Below, piece by piece: positions 1-9,987 of a stretch of 64,000 nucleotides of DNA. The notes beneath the pieces are model-generated. The model had not been told where the DNA came from and did no database searches. It saw only the letters and a program-made list of their open reading frames with translations. The first letter of the stretch is position 1; every line of letters begins with the position of its first letter. The stretch covers positions 68,366 to 132,365 of the forward strand of contig JAETPN010000001.1 in assembly GCA_021771185.1 (NCBI GenBank), in the 5' to 3' direction. Origin of the DNA: Bacillota bacterium. Its GTDB lineage: Bacteria > Bacillota_I > Bacilli_A > RF39 > UBA660. Both the position numbers and the translations under genes were made by a program.

Positions 1-932
<932 letters not shown>

Positions 933-936
933 TTCA

Positions 937-1932
937 TCACCTTCCTATATTTTGTTTAATAAAATCTAATAGTGTAATTACACGATCATATTCCATACGT
1001 TTTGGACCAATTAAAGCAATCGTTCCTTCTTCACCATCGACAGAATATTTCGTTTTAATAATGGTTACATCATCATCAAAATCATTTTCACTACCAATAT
1101 AAATATTAATACCATCGTCCTCTTGTTCTTCCTCAATCGAACGAATCATCTCTTTATCTTCGAATTTTGAAACAATTTCACGAATCTTATCTGCACTATT
1201 AAATTCTGGTTGCATCAGCATATTTCCACGCCCACTAAAGTGAATATCCGTTTCATGGGCAAAATCACTAAATGCATTATAGAAAGCATTGTATAACACT
1301 TCATGTTGCTTTACCACTTTCCCAATCACTGGTTTTACTTCAAACTCTAACTTACTACTAACCTCATCAATGGGTGTACCAACGACTAGTTTATTAATAA
1401 GATCTACTGTTTGTTTTATTTCTAAAATATCTACTAGTTGTGGTAATACAATATTCTTGTGTTCAACATGTCCACGATCTGTAATGACAATCGCAATTAA
1501 TTTGGTTTCATCAATCGGAACAACTTCTACCTTTTGCACACGATTTTCTTTCGATGAACTTCCTAAAACAATCGATGTATAACTCGTTAGTTCAGAAATA
1601 ATTTCCATACTTTGTGCAATCGCATCACTTAACATTAAAGATTGATTATGGAAAATTTGTTGTAACTTTAACATTTCTTCTCCATTTAATTCTTTCGGTT
1701 TCATAATGTGATCTACATAATAGCGGTATCCTTTTTCACTAGGAACACGGCCGCTTGATGTATGCGTTTTTTCTAACAAGCCAACTTCTTCTAAGAAACT
1801 CATTTCATTTCGAATCGTCGCACTGGAACAGTCTAGTACTTCACACAAAGATTTTGAACTCACAGGTCGTGCTGTTTTAATATAATCTTCGACGATTAAC
1901 TTTAGTAACTCACTTTGTCTTTCATTAATCAT
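937..1932 (-). CDS. hrcA: HrcA heat-inducible transcription repressor
   Basis: HrcA binds CIRCE operators and represses heat-shock operons; its activity depends on chaperones. The 331-residue product has the N-terminal winged helix (NERQSELLKLIVEDYIKTARPVSSKSL, then SSATIRNEMSFLEEVGLLEKTHTSSGRVPS), the strongest HrcA signature. The GAF-like middle domain and C-terminal IGPKRMEYDRVITLLDFI are also typical. The start is ATG at 1932 with AAGGAAG upstream. It is the first gene of the operon and sits directly downstream of its own CIRCE-overlapped promoter, so it is autoregulated. Confidence 0.97.
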   Translation of the reverse strand: MINERQSELLKLIVEDYIKTARPVSSKSLCEVLDCSSATIRNEMSFLEEVGLLEKTHTSSGRVPSEKGYRYYVDHIMKPKELNGEEMLKLQQIFHNQSLMLSDAIAQSMEIISELTSYTSIVLGSSSKENRVQKVEVVPIDETKLIAIVITDRGHVEHKNIVLPQLVDILEIKQTVDLINKLVVGTPIDEVSSKLEFEVKPVIGKVVKQHEVLYNAFYNAFSDFAHETDIHFSGRGNMLMQPEFNSADKIREIVSKFEDKEMIRSIEEEQEDDGINIYIGSENDFDDDVTIIKTKYSVDGEEGTIALIGPKRMEYDRVITLLDFIKQNIGR

Positions 1933-1975
1933 GACTCACTTCCTTCTAGCACTCTACCATCTTGACTGCTCCTTC

Positions 1976-2004
1976 ATTATACTATGATATGTTAGCATTG
2001 TCAA
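1976..2004 (-). promoter_or_regulatory. Sigma-A promoter of hrcA-grpE-dnaK
   Basis: On the minus strand TTGACA (1999-2004) is followed after exactly 17 nt by TATAAT (1976-1981), a consensus match. The CIRCE element overlaps the -35 box and most of the spacer, so HrcA binding would block RNA polymerase. Confidence 0.85.
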
Positions 2005-2018
2005 TATATGAGTGCTAA
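1992..2018 (-). promoter_or_regulatory. CIRCE operator (HrcA binding site)
   Basis: On the plus strand the half sites are TTAGCATTG and GAGTGCTAA, separated by the canonical 9 nt. The right half is the perfect CIRCE consensus. The left half departs from TTAGCACTC at two positions (TTG instead of CTC at its end). The position over the hrcA promoter is the usual one in Firmicutes. Confidence 0.88.
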
Positions 2019-2031
2019 AAACTTAAAATTT

Positions 2032-2057
2032 CAAAAAAAATCCCTTTTTAAAAGGAA
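2032..2057 (-). terminator. Weak hairpin with T-tract, minus strand
   Basis: Read on the minus strand, TCCTTT and AAGGGA can pair around a short A/T loop and are followed by eight T. It would insulate the heat-shock promoter from antisense transcription coming through 2.2-3.4 kb. The stem is short and has a wobble pair, so support is limited. The rest of 2019-2226 is AT-rich and shows no gene. Confidence 0.35.
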
Positions 2058-2226
2058 TTTCAATCTTTTATAATATTATAACTTATTTTGAATCAATCAT
2101 TAAAAACACTATTTTGGTATACCTATAACATTTAATATCTATAATCTTCTATTATATATTTTAAAATTTTATCCAAATTCAAAGTTTACACTTTCTTTTT
2201 TCGTTCATACTAATATTGGTGATTCT

Positions 2227-2751
2227 ATGAATATTGGACTTTATATGATGATTTTTTTCTCTAAAATTATTGAAAACTCTCTAGCTACTTTAAGACTCAT
2301 TGTTGTTGCGAATGGAAAGAAAAATCTAGGAGCTATTTTACAATTTTTAATTGCTTTGGTTTGGGTATTAGTGACAGGAACAGTAGTAAAAAATATTGGA
2401 AAAGATCCACTTACCATTTTATTTTTTGCTTTAGGATCCTATATTGGTTCTTATACTGGAAGTTTAATTGAAGAAAAACTTGCGATGGGAAGTAATTTAC
2501 TTCTTGCGATTATTAATTGTTCAACGTGTGAAGATATGATTCAAAAAATTAAGGATGAAGGTTTTGCTGTAACTTCTATGGATGGAACGGGTTCTTACCG
2601 AAAAAAGAAAATTTTACTTATTTTCGTCGAACGAAAAAAACGAAATAAAATCGTTCATATTATCAAAAAGATGGATCATCGTGCAATGATTATTTGTGAA
2701 AATGCACGTGCATTATATGGTGGTTATTTACCAGAATCTTTTAGTAAATAA
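2227..2751 (+). CDS. UPF0316/DUF2179 membrane protein (YebE-like)
   Basis: The 174-residue protein has three hydrophobic N-terminal segments (about residues 5-25, 38-55 and 63-80), followed by a soluble DUF2179-type domain (about 95-170: ILLIFVERKKRNKIVHIIKKMD). The N-terminal motif SLATLRLIVVANGKK, the GSYIGSYTGSLIEEKLAMG motif and the length fit the UPF0316 family (B. subtilis YebE). Function is unknown; family members are small integral membrane proteins. The gene stands alone on the plus strand, with a weak ribosome binding site (TTGGTG). Its last 28 nt overlap the convergent gene at 2724-3386. Confidence 0.85.
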   Translation: MNIGLYMMIFFSKIIENSLATLRLIVVANGKKNLGAILQFLIALVWVLVTGTVVKNIGKDPLTILFFALGSYIGSYTGSLIEEKLAMGSNLLLAIINCSTCEDMIQKIKDEGFAVTSMDGTGSYRKKKILLIFVERKKRNKIVHIIKKMDHRAMIICENARALYGGYLPESFSK

Positions 2752-3386
2752 GCCTTATCTGTTACAATATAAACCTCTTTTTGTTTAAATTTTTCTATTT
2801 CCTTCTCTGAATTAATAGTCCAAACAAAGAGTTCTTTTTTAGAAGCTGTATAATCTCGCTTATTAATACTTATAAAATCAAATTCATTCATATGGTGTTC
2901 ATTGATGCCATTTCCAACAATGATTCCTACTTTGAGTGTAGGATATTTTTCTTTCATATAAGTTAATATTTCATAACGAAAACTACAAAAGTAATAATTG
3001 AGAGGATATTTTCTGCATATTTTAACCACACGATCCACGAAATCCTCTACTTCAATATCTTCGTTTTTTAACTCAAGGACAATCACTTTTTTAGTGGACA
3101 CTTTAGATAAAAAAGATGTTAATTCTGTAATCTGAGTTGGATTTTTTTTCGTCCCAAAATTATATTTTTGTAATTCTTTTAATGTTTTATGCTTTAAAAA
3201 ACCACTGCCATCACTTGTTCTTTGAATGGTCATATCATGATGTAAAACAATTTTTTTATCTTTTGTCATTCGTACATCACATTCAATGCCATCAATATAA
3301 GGCATATTTAGGGACGTAAGTAAAGCATCCTTGGTATTTTCTCTAAATGAATGATGATCTTTCCCACGATGTGCGATTAATTTCAT
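2724..3386 (-). CDS. Glycerophosphodiester phosphodiesterase (GDPD family)
   Basis: It hydrolyses glycerophosphodiesters to glycerol-3-phosphate and an alcohol. The 220-residue protein carries the GDPD signatures: HRGKDHHSFRENT at the start (catalytic His and substrate Arg, then the E-N pair), IECDVRMTKDKKIVLHHD (metal ligands E and D, second catalytic His), and VIVLELK. It is slightly shorter than most bacterial GDPDs (about 240). There is no signal peptide, so it is cytosolic and probably acts on lipid turnover products. The start is ATG with AGGTGATAGT upstream. Its 3' end overlaps the convergent UPF0316 gene. Confidence 0.9.
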   Translation of the reverse strand: MKLIAHRGKDHHSFRENTKDALLTSLNMPYIDGIECDVRMTKDKKIVLHHDMTIQRTSDGSGFLKHKTLKELQKYNFGTKKNPTQITELTSFLSKVSTKKVIVLELKNEDIEVEDFVDRVVKICRKYPLNYYFCSFRYEILTYMKEKYPTLKVGIIVGNGINEHHMNEFDFISINKRDYTASKKELFVWTINSEKEIEKFKQKEVYIVTDKAYLLKDSGK

Positions 3387-3421
3387 ACTATCACCTATTT
3401 TAATGTATGAAAAAAGAAATA

Positions 3422-4099
3422 CTAAGATTCTAGTATTCCTTGAATATAGGTATAAACTTCTTCATGAATTTCATCTACTGTTTTTAATCTATTGGTAGCA
3501 CATTCAATGGTTTTCCATTTATAAACACTAGATAATTCAATATAGGCATTCTCTGCCATTTTTAAGTGTTTCTCATTTTGCTCATGTTGATCAGGTTTTT
3601 CAATGCGATGTTCTTTTAATTCTTTAGCAAATTCATAAGGCATATGTAGGAAAATCGCAATATCTGGTTTAGGAAGCTCTAATAATTTAAATTCCAAAAC
3701 ATCTAACCATGCATACATATTAAGTCTTTCTTTGGTATCTTCTATTTTCCCACCTTGATGAGCCATATTAGAATAAACATAACGATCTAAAATAACATTA
3801 ACACCCTGATCTAATAATTTATTAATCTTTGGAATATTATATCTTCGATCAGCCGCAAAATATAATGCTGCGACTTTAGGATCAATAGTTGCTGCGCCTT
3901 CAGAAAACCAACCATCACAAATATAGTCTTTTCCAAGGTAAGGTCCACCAACAATTTTTCCAGTTGGCGTATCATACATAGGGAAAGATTGCTTCTCAAC
4001 AGCTATTCCATCTTTTTTTAAATGATCAATAAGCTTATTAGACTGTGTTTCTTTTCCAGAACAATCTGTTCCTTCAATAACAATTAATTTACCTCTCAT
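3422..4099 (-). CDS. tmk: dTMP kinase-like deoxynucleoside monophosphate kinase
   Basis: It transfers phosphate from ATP to dTMP (or a related dNMP) in nucleotide synthesis. The P-loop reads EGTDCSGKETQ, a variant of EGxDGxGKTTQ. The DRYVYSNMAHQG motif matches the substrate-binding DRY segment of thymidylate kinases. About 225 residues is usual. The longer frame begins at 4117, but AAGGAG lies 7 nt before the ATG at 4099 and the conserved fold begins at RGKLIVIEG, so 4099 is chosen. The Cys and Glu in the P-loop are unusual, and substrate preference could differ from classical Tmk. Confidence 0.85.
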   Translation of the reverse strand: MRGKLIVIEGTDCSGKETQSNKLIDHLKKDGIAVEKQSFPMYDTPTGKIVGGPYLGKDYICDGWFSEGAATIDPKVAALYFAADRRYNIPKINKLLDQGVNVILDRYVYSNMAHQGGKIEDTKERLNMYAWLDVLEFKLLELPKPDIAIFLHMPYEFAKELKEHRIEKPDQHEQNEKHLKMAENAYIELSSVYKWKTIECATNRLKTVDEIHEEVYTYIQGILES

Positions 4100-4232
4100 A
4101 ACATTCTCCTTTATCATTGAGCAAGTGGAAACTTAATAGGTCTATGATGTTTATCTTTTTGCCCCACGTTGACATATATAACATCTACCTTAAATAAATT
4201 ATATACCAAACAATCGTTCGTGTCAATAAAAT

Positions 4233-4814
4233 CTAACCAACAATATTATTATTTTGATCAAATGTAACATCTAAAAATTTCTTACTTGCTAAAAAATCAC
4301 ACATATGAACAAAACGTTGATATTTATTACTTGGTTTTGGTAATACTTCATTTCCGTTAAAGTCCGTATTCCACTGTCCCATATGAGCTTCAATCATATT
4401 ACATAAAGCATTCACTTCATTTTCGGTAAGTGTTAACTCGCTCTGATGTTCACGTATTAAGTTACATACAACTAAAGGATGATCAACACGTGTATATTTT
4501 TCTTTAGGAATACCCGATTTACATCCATCATGTAACATCATTGCGATTAACAACAGATCTTTTTCTTCAGGTTTAAAGCTATACCCTATGGAATCATTAC
4601 CTAACATTTCTTTTCCAATACGAACTACTACTTTAGTGTGCCTCACAAGTCCACCATCACCTAAGGCGAATGTTGGATGATATTTTCCCGTGGATGAAGC
4701 TGGTACTTCAAAAAAATAATCTGGTAAAAGTTCAATTAACTTTTCTGCGTTTTCACGATATCTTGGAAATTTTAAATAACCCAATTCCATTTTAAATACA
4801 TCTTTTTTATTCAT
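4233..4814 (-). CDS. HD-domain phosphohydrolase, coupled to hemW
   Basis: An HD-superfamily metal-dependent phosphohydrolase of about 193 residues. Visible ligand motifs are H in LVRHTKVVVRIG, the HD doublet in MMLHDGCKSG, and later DHPLVV and EAHMGQW. The substrate cannot be told from sequence; relatives act on nucleotides or cyclic dinucleotides. A GTG at 4823 opens the frame, but the ATG at 4814 has AGGTG seven bases upstream. That ATG overlaps the end of hemW by 8 nt, which indicates translational coupling. Confidence 0.8.
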   Translation of the reverse strand: MNKKDVFKMELGYLKFPRYRENAEKLIELLPDYFFEVPASSTGKYHPTFALGDGGLVRHTKVVVRIGKEMLGNDSIGYSFKPEEKDLLLIAMMLHDGCKSGIPKEKYTRVDHPLVVCNLIREHQSELTLTENEVNALCNMIEAHMGQWNTDFNGNEVLPKPSNKYQRFVHMCDFLASKKFLDVTFDQNNNIVG

Positions 4815-5904
4815 TACTATCACCTATAAAATTTATTAAAATTTGATTGGAAATATACTGGTACCTTTCAGGTATAAAAATATAATTTCCATCATCTACT
4901 AATAATCCTTTCCCTACTATATCACTAATATTAAATACATCAGTGATTTCTTGTTTATATTTTTCTTTAAATTTAGTTTTCGATACACCCTCTAATTTAC
5001 GAAGTCCTAAAAACATTTCTTCTTCCATTTTTTCTTTGAGTGTTAACGATTCTTCATTGATTCTAATATTTCCTTCAAAATAAGAAGTTAAACTTCTTGT
5101 ATTGTTATAACGTACACCATCTTCATAACCAGAAGCTCCTACTCCAAAACCATAATATTCCATGTTATTCCAATAAGTTAAATTATGTTTTGACTCATAC
5201 CCAATTTTGGCAAAGTTACTTGTTTCATAATGAATGAAGTTATGTTTTTTTAATGTATCTATAATGAAGTGATACATTTCTTCATCTAAATCCTCATCAA
5301 TATTTTCTACGCCATTAATATCTAACATCGTATGTGGTTCAATCATTAAGGAATACGTTGATAAATGTGGAAGATCTAAAGATAAAAAGTTTTCAATATC
5401 TTCTTTTAATTCTTTTAGAGTTTGATGTGGAAGAGCATACATTAAATCCATATTAATATTTTTAAAGCCAAATTCTTTCATCCACCCTATTTTTTCAAAT
5501 ACCATTTCTTTGGTATGATGACGATTCAAAAACTTCAAATGATGATCACAAAAGGTTTGAACACCCACACTAATACGATTAACACCATATTCTTTAAATA
5601 ATTTTAATTTATCTAAAGTTATATTTTCAATATTACATTCAACAGTAAATTCGATATCTTCATCTTTTATAAATAATTTAGTTATCTCTAAAAGTTTTTC
5701 AAGTTCTTTCTCGTTTAAACAACTAGGTGTTCCCCCACCAATATAAAGGGTTTTTATTTTTTCCTGTTGATAACGATTTTTTACTTCTTGTTCTAAACAT
5801 TCTACATATCTATGAACTAAATCTTCTTTATAAAAAAATTTAGAAAAATCACAATAACTACAAATGTTTTCACAAAAAGGAATATGAATGTATACTGCTT
5901 GCAT
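4807..5904 (-). CDS. hemW: HemW-like radical SAM protein
   Basis: A 365-residue member of the coproporphyrinogen-oxidase-like radical SAM family. The N-terminus YIHIPFCENICSYCDF contains the CxxxCxxC motif for the 4Fe-4S cluster. TLYIGGGTPSCLN and ECNIEN are the next family motifs, and the C-terminal HemN-type domain follows. Many such proteins, once annotated as oxygen-independent coproporphyrinogen oxidases, are heme chaperones (HemW). Length and motif spacing favour HemW, which lacks the N-terminal HemN extension. No heme genes are nearby. It is translationally coupled to the HD protein. Confidence 0.87.
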   Translation of the reverse strand: MQAVYIHIPFCENICSYCDFSKFFYKEDLVHRYVECLEQEVKNRYQQEKIKTLYIGGGTPSCLNEKELEKLLEITKLFIKDEDIEFTVECNIENITLDKLKLFKEYGVNRISVGVQTFCDHHLKFLNRHHTKEMVFEKIGWMKEFGFKNINMDLMYALPHQTLKELKEDIENFLSLDLPHLSTYSLMIEPHTMLDINGVENIDEDLDEEMYHFIIDTLKKHNFIHYETSNFAKIGYESKHNLTYWNNMEYYGFGVGASGYEDGVRYNNTRSLTSYFEGNIRINEESLTLKEKMEEEMFLGLRKLEGVSKTKFKEKYKQEITDVFNISDIVGKGLLVDDGNYIFIPERYQYISNQILINFIGDSNE

Positions 5905-5929
5905 ACTACCACCATAATCATTTTAACAC

Positions 5930-5955
5930 AAAAAAAGATAATATGGAAATTATCT
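5930..5955 (-). terminator. Terminator after SpoIIID-like gene
   Basis: On the minus strand AGATAAT and ATTATCT pair around a 6-nt loop, followed by seven T. The hairpin overlaps the last codons of the gene at 5950-6657. Confidence 0.75.
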
Positions 5956-6657
5956 TCTTCTAAAATTTTCTATTGGTTCTTCTTCAAATGTAGGTTCTTC
6001 TTTTTTAGATAGTGTAATCAAATGTTCTTTTAATAATTTTTCTTTCACATTTAGATATAAAACCCAATCTAAAGATTCTAACACTTCAACAAAAGCACCA
6101 ATTAGATCAAGTTTTTCAACATGATAATATTTTGTTATTTCTTCCAACTTAATCCCCATCATATAAGCACTAGCAGAAGTCATAATCTTTAATTCTAGTG
6201 GATTTAACATTTTATTTTTAAGAGATTGTCTTTCAACTGATGTAATTTTATTATTTCGATTTAGTTTTAAAACCTTATTTCCTAAATCACTGGCTGATTT
6301 ACAATATTTTGATAATCTTTCGTTAATATCACGTGATACGGAAGAAGCAGAAATTTGATGTGCTTTGGCAATTTCTTCTTGCGTATATCCTTCTAATACT
6401 TCATTTAATATGATATAAGTACGTTCAATATTAAAAATGTTCTTATAACGATCTGTTTTCTTTCGATAGTAGTCTTTTAAATACTCTCCTGTTTTTGGAT
6501 CTTTTAGATTACTTTGTTTAATATATTCATGAACAGTTGCAACAGAAATGTTAAAACGATTCGCAATATCTGCATAAGAAGATTTCGTTTCAAGCGCGTA
6601 TTTTGTTACCTCTTTCATTAATTGTTTTCTTTCTTCGTTTTTAAAAGTTTGAGCCAT
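5950..6657 (-). CDS. Tandem SpoIIID-like helix-turn-helix protein
   Basis: A 235-residue predicted DNA-binding protein. Two segments resemble SpoIIID. Residues about 15-50 (YALETKSSYADIANRF, then ISVATVHEYI) match SpoIIID's YIVETKKTVRVIAKEF-SKSTVHKDL. Residues about 80-135 (YTQEEIAKAHQISASSVSRD, then INERLSK and GNKVLKLNR) match its second HTH and tail. A third helical repeat may lie near 165-190. SpoIIID itself is about 90 residues with one domain and regulates mother-cell genes. It has its own consensus promoter and terminator, so it is a single-gene unit. A role in sporulation is inference from similarity and from the other spore genes here. Confidence 0.65.
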   Translation of the reverse strand: MAQTFKNEERKQLMKEVTKYALETKSSYADIANRFNISVATVHEYIKQSNLKDPKTGEYLKDYYRKKTDRYKNIFNIERTYIILNEVLEGYTQEEIAKAHQISASSVSRDINERLSKYCKSASDLGNKVLKLNRNNKITSVERQSLKNKMLNPLELKIMTSASAYMMGIKLEEITKYYHVEKLDLIGAFVEVLESLDWVLYLNVKEKLLKEHLITLSKKEEPTFEEEPIENFRRR

Positions 6658-6690
6658 AGTTATTCCCCTCTTCTCATTAATATAGTGGTT

Positions 6691-6719
6691 ATCATAGCAA
6701 AAAGACTAATTTTTGTCAA
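6691..6719 (-). promoter_or_regulatory. Sigma-A promoter of SpoIIID-like gene
   Basis: On the minus strand TTGACA (6714-6719) is followed by 17 nt and TATGAT (6691-6696). It lies immediately after the lepA stop codon. Confidence 0.8.
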
Positions 6720-6720
6720 A

Positions 6721-8520
6721 TTAGTCTTCTTCCATGCGAAGTACAGAAAGGAACGCTTCTTGTGGTATTTCAACACTACCTACCATCTTCATTCGTTTCT
6801 TTCCTTCTTTTTGTTTTTCTAATAATTTACGTTTACGAGAAACATCCCCACCATAACATTTTGCTAGTACATCTTTTCTTACGGCTTTTACATCAGCACG
6901 AGCAATCGCTTTATTACCAATTGCTGCTTGAATTGGAACTTCAAATTGTTGCCTTGGGATCAATTTTTTTAAATTATTAACAACTGTTTTTCCTCTGTTA
7001 TAAGCAAAATCTTTATGAACAATAACACTTAGGGCATCAACAACTTCACCATTTAACAAAATATCCATTTTTACTAAGTCACTTTCTTTATATCCAATCA
7101 CTTCATAATCAAAAGAGGCATAACCTTTCGTCGTTGATTTTAATTTATCAAAGAAATCATAAACGATTTCAGAAAGTGGGATATCATAATGAATATTAAC
7201 TCTCGTTTGATCTAAGTATTCCATAGATACATAAGATCCTCTTTTATCTTGGCAAAGTTCCATAATTGGACCAATATATTCCGATGGTACAAAAATATTC
7301 GTACGAATATAAGGTTCTTCAATTTTTTTTATGCGTACACGATCTGGCATTTTTACTGGACTATCTACTAGTTCATGCGTTCCATCCGTAAGTGTTACAT
7401 CATAAACTACGGAAGGACTAGTCGCGATCAGTCCAATACCAAATTCGCGTTCAATACGTTCTTCGATTATTTCCATATGAAGTAGGCCTAAGAAACCACA
7501 ACGGAATCCAAAACCTAAAGCTTTACTGGTTTCAGGTTCAAATTCTAGGGAGGCATCATTTAACTTTAATTTATCTAAAGCCTCTCTTAAATCTGGAAAT
7601 TTAGAAGATTCAATAGGATAAATACCACAGAAGACCATTGGTTTCATAGGTTTGTATCCAAATAATGGTGTGGTTGCTGGATCTTTTTGTAATGTGATTG
7701 TATCTCCTACTTTAACATCGTGGATATCTTTAATACTAGCACACAGATATCCTACTTCCCCAGTGTTAATAGATTTTCTTTTTTCTTCATGGGGAGTATG
7801 GACACCTAATTCTACCACGTCATAAGTTGCACCTGTTGCCATCATTTTTATTTTATCCCCTACTTTAACGCATCCGTTCATTACACGAATACTGGCAATA
7901 ATTCCACGGTAAGAATCGAAATAGCTATCGAAGATTAAAGCCTGCAAAGGTTCTTTTTCTTTTCCGGTAGGCGCTGGAACCTTTTCAATAACTTTTTCTA
8001 CTAATTCTTTAATTCCTATACCATTTTTTGCACTGGTTAAAATAATCTCATCTTCACTAAAACCTAAGGTATCTACTAACTCTTGTTTTACTTTTTCCGG
8101 ATCTGCATTTGGTAAATCAATTTTATTAATTACTGGAATAATCGTTAAATTATTATCTAAGGCAAGATATAAATTAGCCAGTGTTTGTGCTTCAATTCCC
8201 TGGGCTGCATCTACAACTAAAATAGCGCCTTCACAAGCGGCTAAACTACGACTCACTTCATAAGAAAAATCCACATGTCCTGGAGTATCAATAAGATGAA
8301 GTAAATAATCTTCTCCCTGATAATGATAATTTAATTCTACCGCATTTAATTTTATCGTAATTCCACGTTCACGTTCTAAATCCATGTTATCTAATAATTG
8401 ATCTTGACGTTCACGCTCTGTAATCGCTCCTGTTACTTCTAAGATACGATCCGCAAGTGTACTTTTTCCATGATCAATATGTGCAATAATAGAAAAATTT
8501 CTAATATTTTGTTGTTTCAT
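6721..8520 (-). CDS. lepA: Elongation factor 4 (LepA)
   Basis: A ribosome-associated GTPase of 599 residues, the standard LepA length. The G1 motif is AHIDHGKST near residue 13, followed by RERGITIK (G2), DTPGHVDF (G3) and [10 protein letters not shown] (G4). The C-terminal LepA domain ends with [21 protein letters not shown], the conserved tail. It acts on elongating or initiating ribosomes, including back-translocation in vitro. The start is ATG at 8520. It appears monocistronic, and downstream transcription restarts at the promoter at 6691-6719. Confidence 0.98.
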   Translation of the reverse strand: MKQQNIRNFSIIAHIDHGKSTLADRILEVTGAITERERQDQLLDNMDLERERGITIKLNAVELNYHYQGEDYLLHLIDTPGHVDFSYEVSRSLAACEGAILVVDAAQGIEAQTLANLYLALDNNLTIIPVINKIDLPNADPEKVKQELVDTLGFSEDEIILTSAKNGIGIKELVEKVIEKVPAPTGKEKEPLQALIFDSYFDSYRGIIASIRVMNGCVKVGDKIKMMATGATYDVVELGVHTPHEEKRKSINTGEVGYLCASIKDIHDVKVGDTITLQKDPATTPLFGYKPMKPMVFCGIYPIESSKFPDLREALDKLKLNDASLEFEPETSKALGFGFRCGFLGLLHMEIIEERIEREFGIGLIATSPSVVYDVTLTDGTHELVDSPVKMPDRVRIKKIEEPYIRTNIFVPSEYIGPIMELCQDKRGSYVSMEYLDQTRVNIHYDIPLSEIVYDFFDKLKSTTKGYASFDYEVIGYKESDLVKMDILLNGEVVDALSVIVHKDFAYNRGKTVVNNLKKLIPRQQFEVPIQAAIGNKAIARADVKAVRKDVLAKCYGGDVSRKRKLLEKQKEGKKRMKMVGSVEIPQEAFLSVLRMEED

Positions 8521-8568
8521 AAAACCACCTACTTAACATTATATATGATTCTAATAAAAATTCAAAGA

Positions 8569-8592
8569 AAAACATCTATTTTTGATGTTTTC
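8569..8592 (-). terminator. Terminator after Rpn-derived ORF
   Basis: On the minus strand AAAACATC and GATGTTTT form a stem with a 7-nt loop, followed by a short T run. It lies just after the stop codon at 8600. Confidence 0.6.
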
Positions 8593-8599
8593 TTTATAT

Positions 8600-8863
8600 T
8601 TAAAGTTTTTCTATTTCTTCTTCTGTAAGTGAAGTGATTTTGGAAATAAGTTCTAAAGAAAGTCCTTCTTCTTCCATCTTTCGTGCAGTTTCTAGTTTGG
8701 TAGTAAGAGTTCCTTTTGTAATTCCTTGTTCGATTCCTTCTTCAAAAGAAATCTTCTTCTCTGTATTTAAGATCATTCGGTCATCTTCTTCATCACACAT
8801 GACTGCTTTAAATACTTTATCATTTTTTGCGGTATAAAATCTCTTTTTTTCTAGTAAAATCAT
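8600..8863 (-). pseudogene. Rpn/PD-(D/E)XK transposase-nuclease, internal deletion
   Basis: An 87-residue open frame with a perfect AGGAGG site. Its first 25 residues (MILLEKKRFYTAKNDKVFKAV) are identical to those of the broken copy at 49439-50017. Its C-terminus matches that copy's end (EEGLSLELISK, then TSLTEEEIEKL). The nuclease core between them is absent. The family is the PD-(D/E)XK nuclease/putative transposase (Rpn) group, normally about 250-300 residues. The join falls in a GTGATGAAGAAGATGA-type sequence present at both ends of the missing part, so it looks like deletion between short direct repeats. The frame remains open and may be translated, but no nuclease activity is expected. 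Confidence 0.75.
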
Positions 8864-9014
8864 AAGTACCTCCTACTAGTATATACCCTGTCTTTTACCC
8901 TATTTCCTTCTTTTTTTATATATTTTTTTTAATTATTTTAAAAAAATTGTCCAAACCATGATTTAATGTTTGATTTATGATTCTTCTTGTTTTATGATAA
9001 TAATGGTGGTATTT

Positions 9015-9794
9015 ATGAATCAAGAACAAATTACAATTTACTATAATAAATTTAATGAAGATAAAAGACTAACAAGAAGGCATGGGGTTGTTGAATATAC
9101 AACGGCGATGAAATATATCCATCATTATTTAAAAAAGATCAAACATCCTAAAATCATTGACATTGGTGCTGGAACAGGAAAGTATTCGATTGCACTTGCG
9201 GAAGAAGGATATGATGTAACTGCCATTGAACTTGTCAAGCATAATCTAATGACTTTAAAGGCTAAAAGCGATAAGGTCAAAGCTTTTCTAGGAAATGCGA
9301 TACATCTAGAAAAATTTAAAGATTGTAGTTTTGATATGGTCCTTCTTTTTGGACCTATGTATCATCTTATTTCAGAGGAAGAAAAAATAAGGGCACTAGA
9401 AGAAGCGAAAAGAATTCTAAAACCTGGTGGGTATATTTTAATTAGTTACTATATGAATGAATATGCGGTTTTAAAACACGGGTTTATCGATAACAATATC
9501 AAAGAAGCTATAAAAAACAACATGATTGATGAAACTTATCATATTACACCCCAGGAAGATGATTTATATAGTATGGTTCGTTTAGAAGATATCAATCGAT
9601 ATCAAACCATGGTCAATCTTAAACGTGTAAAAATTCTAGCACAAGATGGTCCTTCAGATTATATTAGAAGAACATTAAATCACATGGATGAAGAAACATT
9701 CGAATTGTATTTAAAATACCATTTATCCATTTGTGAGAGACCAGAACTATTAGGTGCGTCTTCTCATGTTTTAGATATTTTAACCAAGGAATAA
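9015..9794 (+). CDS. Class I SAM-dependent methyltransferase
   Basis: About 259 residues with a Rossmann methyltransferase core. IIDIGAGTGKYSIALAEEGYD is motif I (glycine-rich SAM loop), VTAIEL is the acidic end of strand 2, and SFDMVLLFGPMYHL and LKPGGYILIS are motifs IV and VI. The target cannot be read from sequence; the fold resembles UbiE-like small-molecule or tRNA methyltransferases. The frame opens at 8970, but the ATG at 9015 has GGTGG six bases upstream and precedes the first conserved helix. It is a single plus-strand gene followed by a strong terminator. Confidence 0.85.
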   Translation: MNQEQITIYYNKFNEDKRLTRRHGVVEYTTAMKYIHHYLKKIKHPKIIDIGAGTGKYSIALAEEGYDVTAIELVKHNLMTLKAKSDKVKAFLGNAIHLEKFKDCSFDMVLLFGPMYHLISEEEKIRALEEAKRILKPGGYILISYYMNEYAVLKHGFIDNNIKEAIKNNMIDETYHITPQEDDLYSMVRLEDINRYQTMVNLKRVKILAQDGPSDYIRRTLNHMDEETFELYLKYHLSICERPELLGASSHVLDILTKE

Positions 9795-9823
9795 AAAAAC
9801 ATCTCGAAAAAAGATGTTTTTTT
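9794..9823 (+). terminator. Terminator after methyltransferase gene
   Basis: AAAAACATCT and AGATGTTTTT form the stem with a 7-nt loop, followed by T residues. It also gives a usable stem for the convergent yjcZ operon. Confidence 0.85.
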
Positions 9824-9838
9824 AAAAGATTTCTCTTT

Positions 9839-9967
9839 TTAGTAAAATAATGAACCTAAAATAATAGCAAGCAAGATATATAATACGATAACGATAATAT
9901 ATCCAGCACCATTATTTGTTACAACAACAGTTTCATTATTATTGTGCCCGTTATTTCCACAAGCCAT
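9839..9967 (-). CDS. YjcZ-like small sporulation-associated membrane peptide
   Basis: A 42-residue product, MACGNNGHNNN at the N-terminus followed by a single hydrophobic helix (GAGYIIVIVLYILLAIILGS). The Asn/Gly-rich head plus a membrane helix ending I(I/V)LG matches the YjcZ family of small peptides found in spore formers. A full AGGAGG site precedes the ATG at 9967. It is the second gene of a two-gene operon, 20 nt after the paralogue at 9988-10074. Function is not established; family members are linked to the spore coat or mother-cell membrane. Confidence 0.72.
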   Translation of the reverse strand: MACGNNGHNNNETVVVTNNGAGYIIVIVLYILLAIILGSLFY

Positions 9968-9987
9968 AAGATTTACCTCCTATCTGA

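Noticed and set aside
3137-3319. Plus-strand frames inside minus-strand genes (here within the GDPD gene)
   Set aside because: No ribosome binding site, biased composition (Phe/His/Leu-rich) and full overlap with a recognised family.
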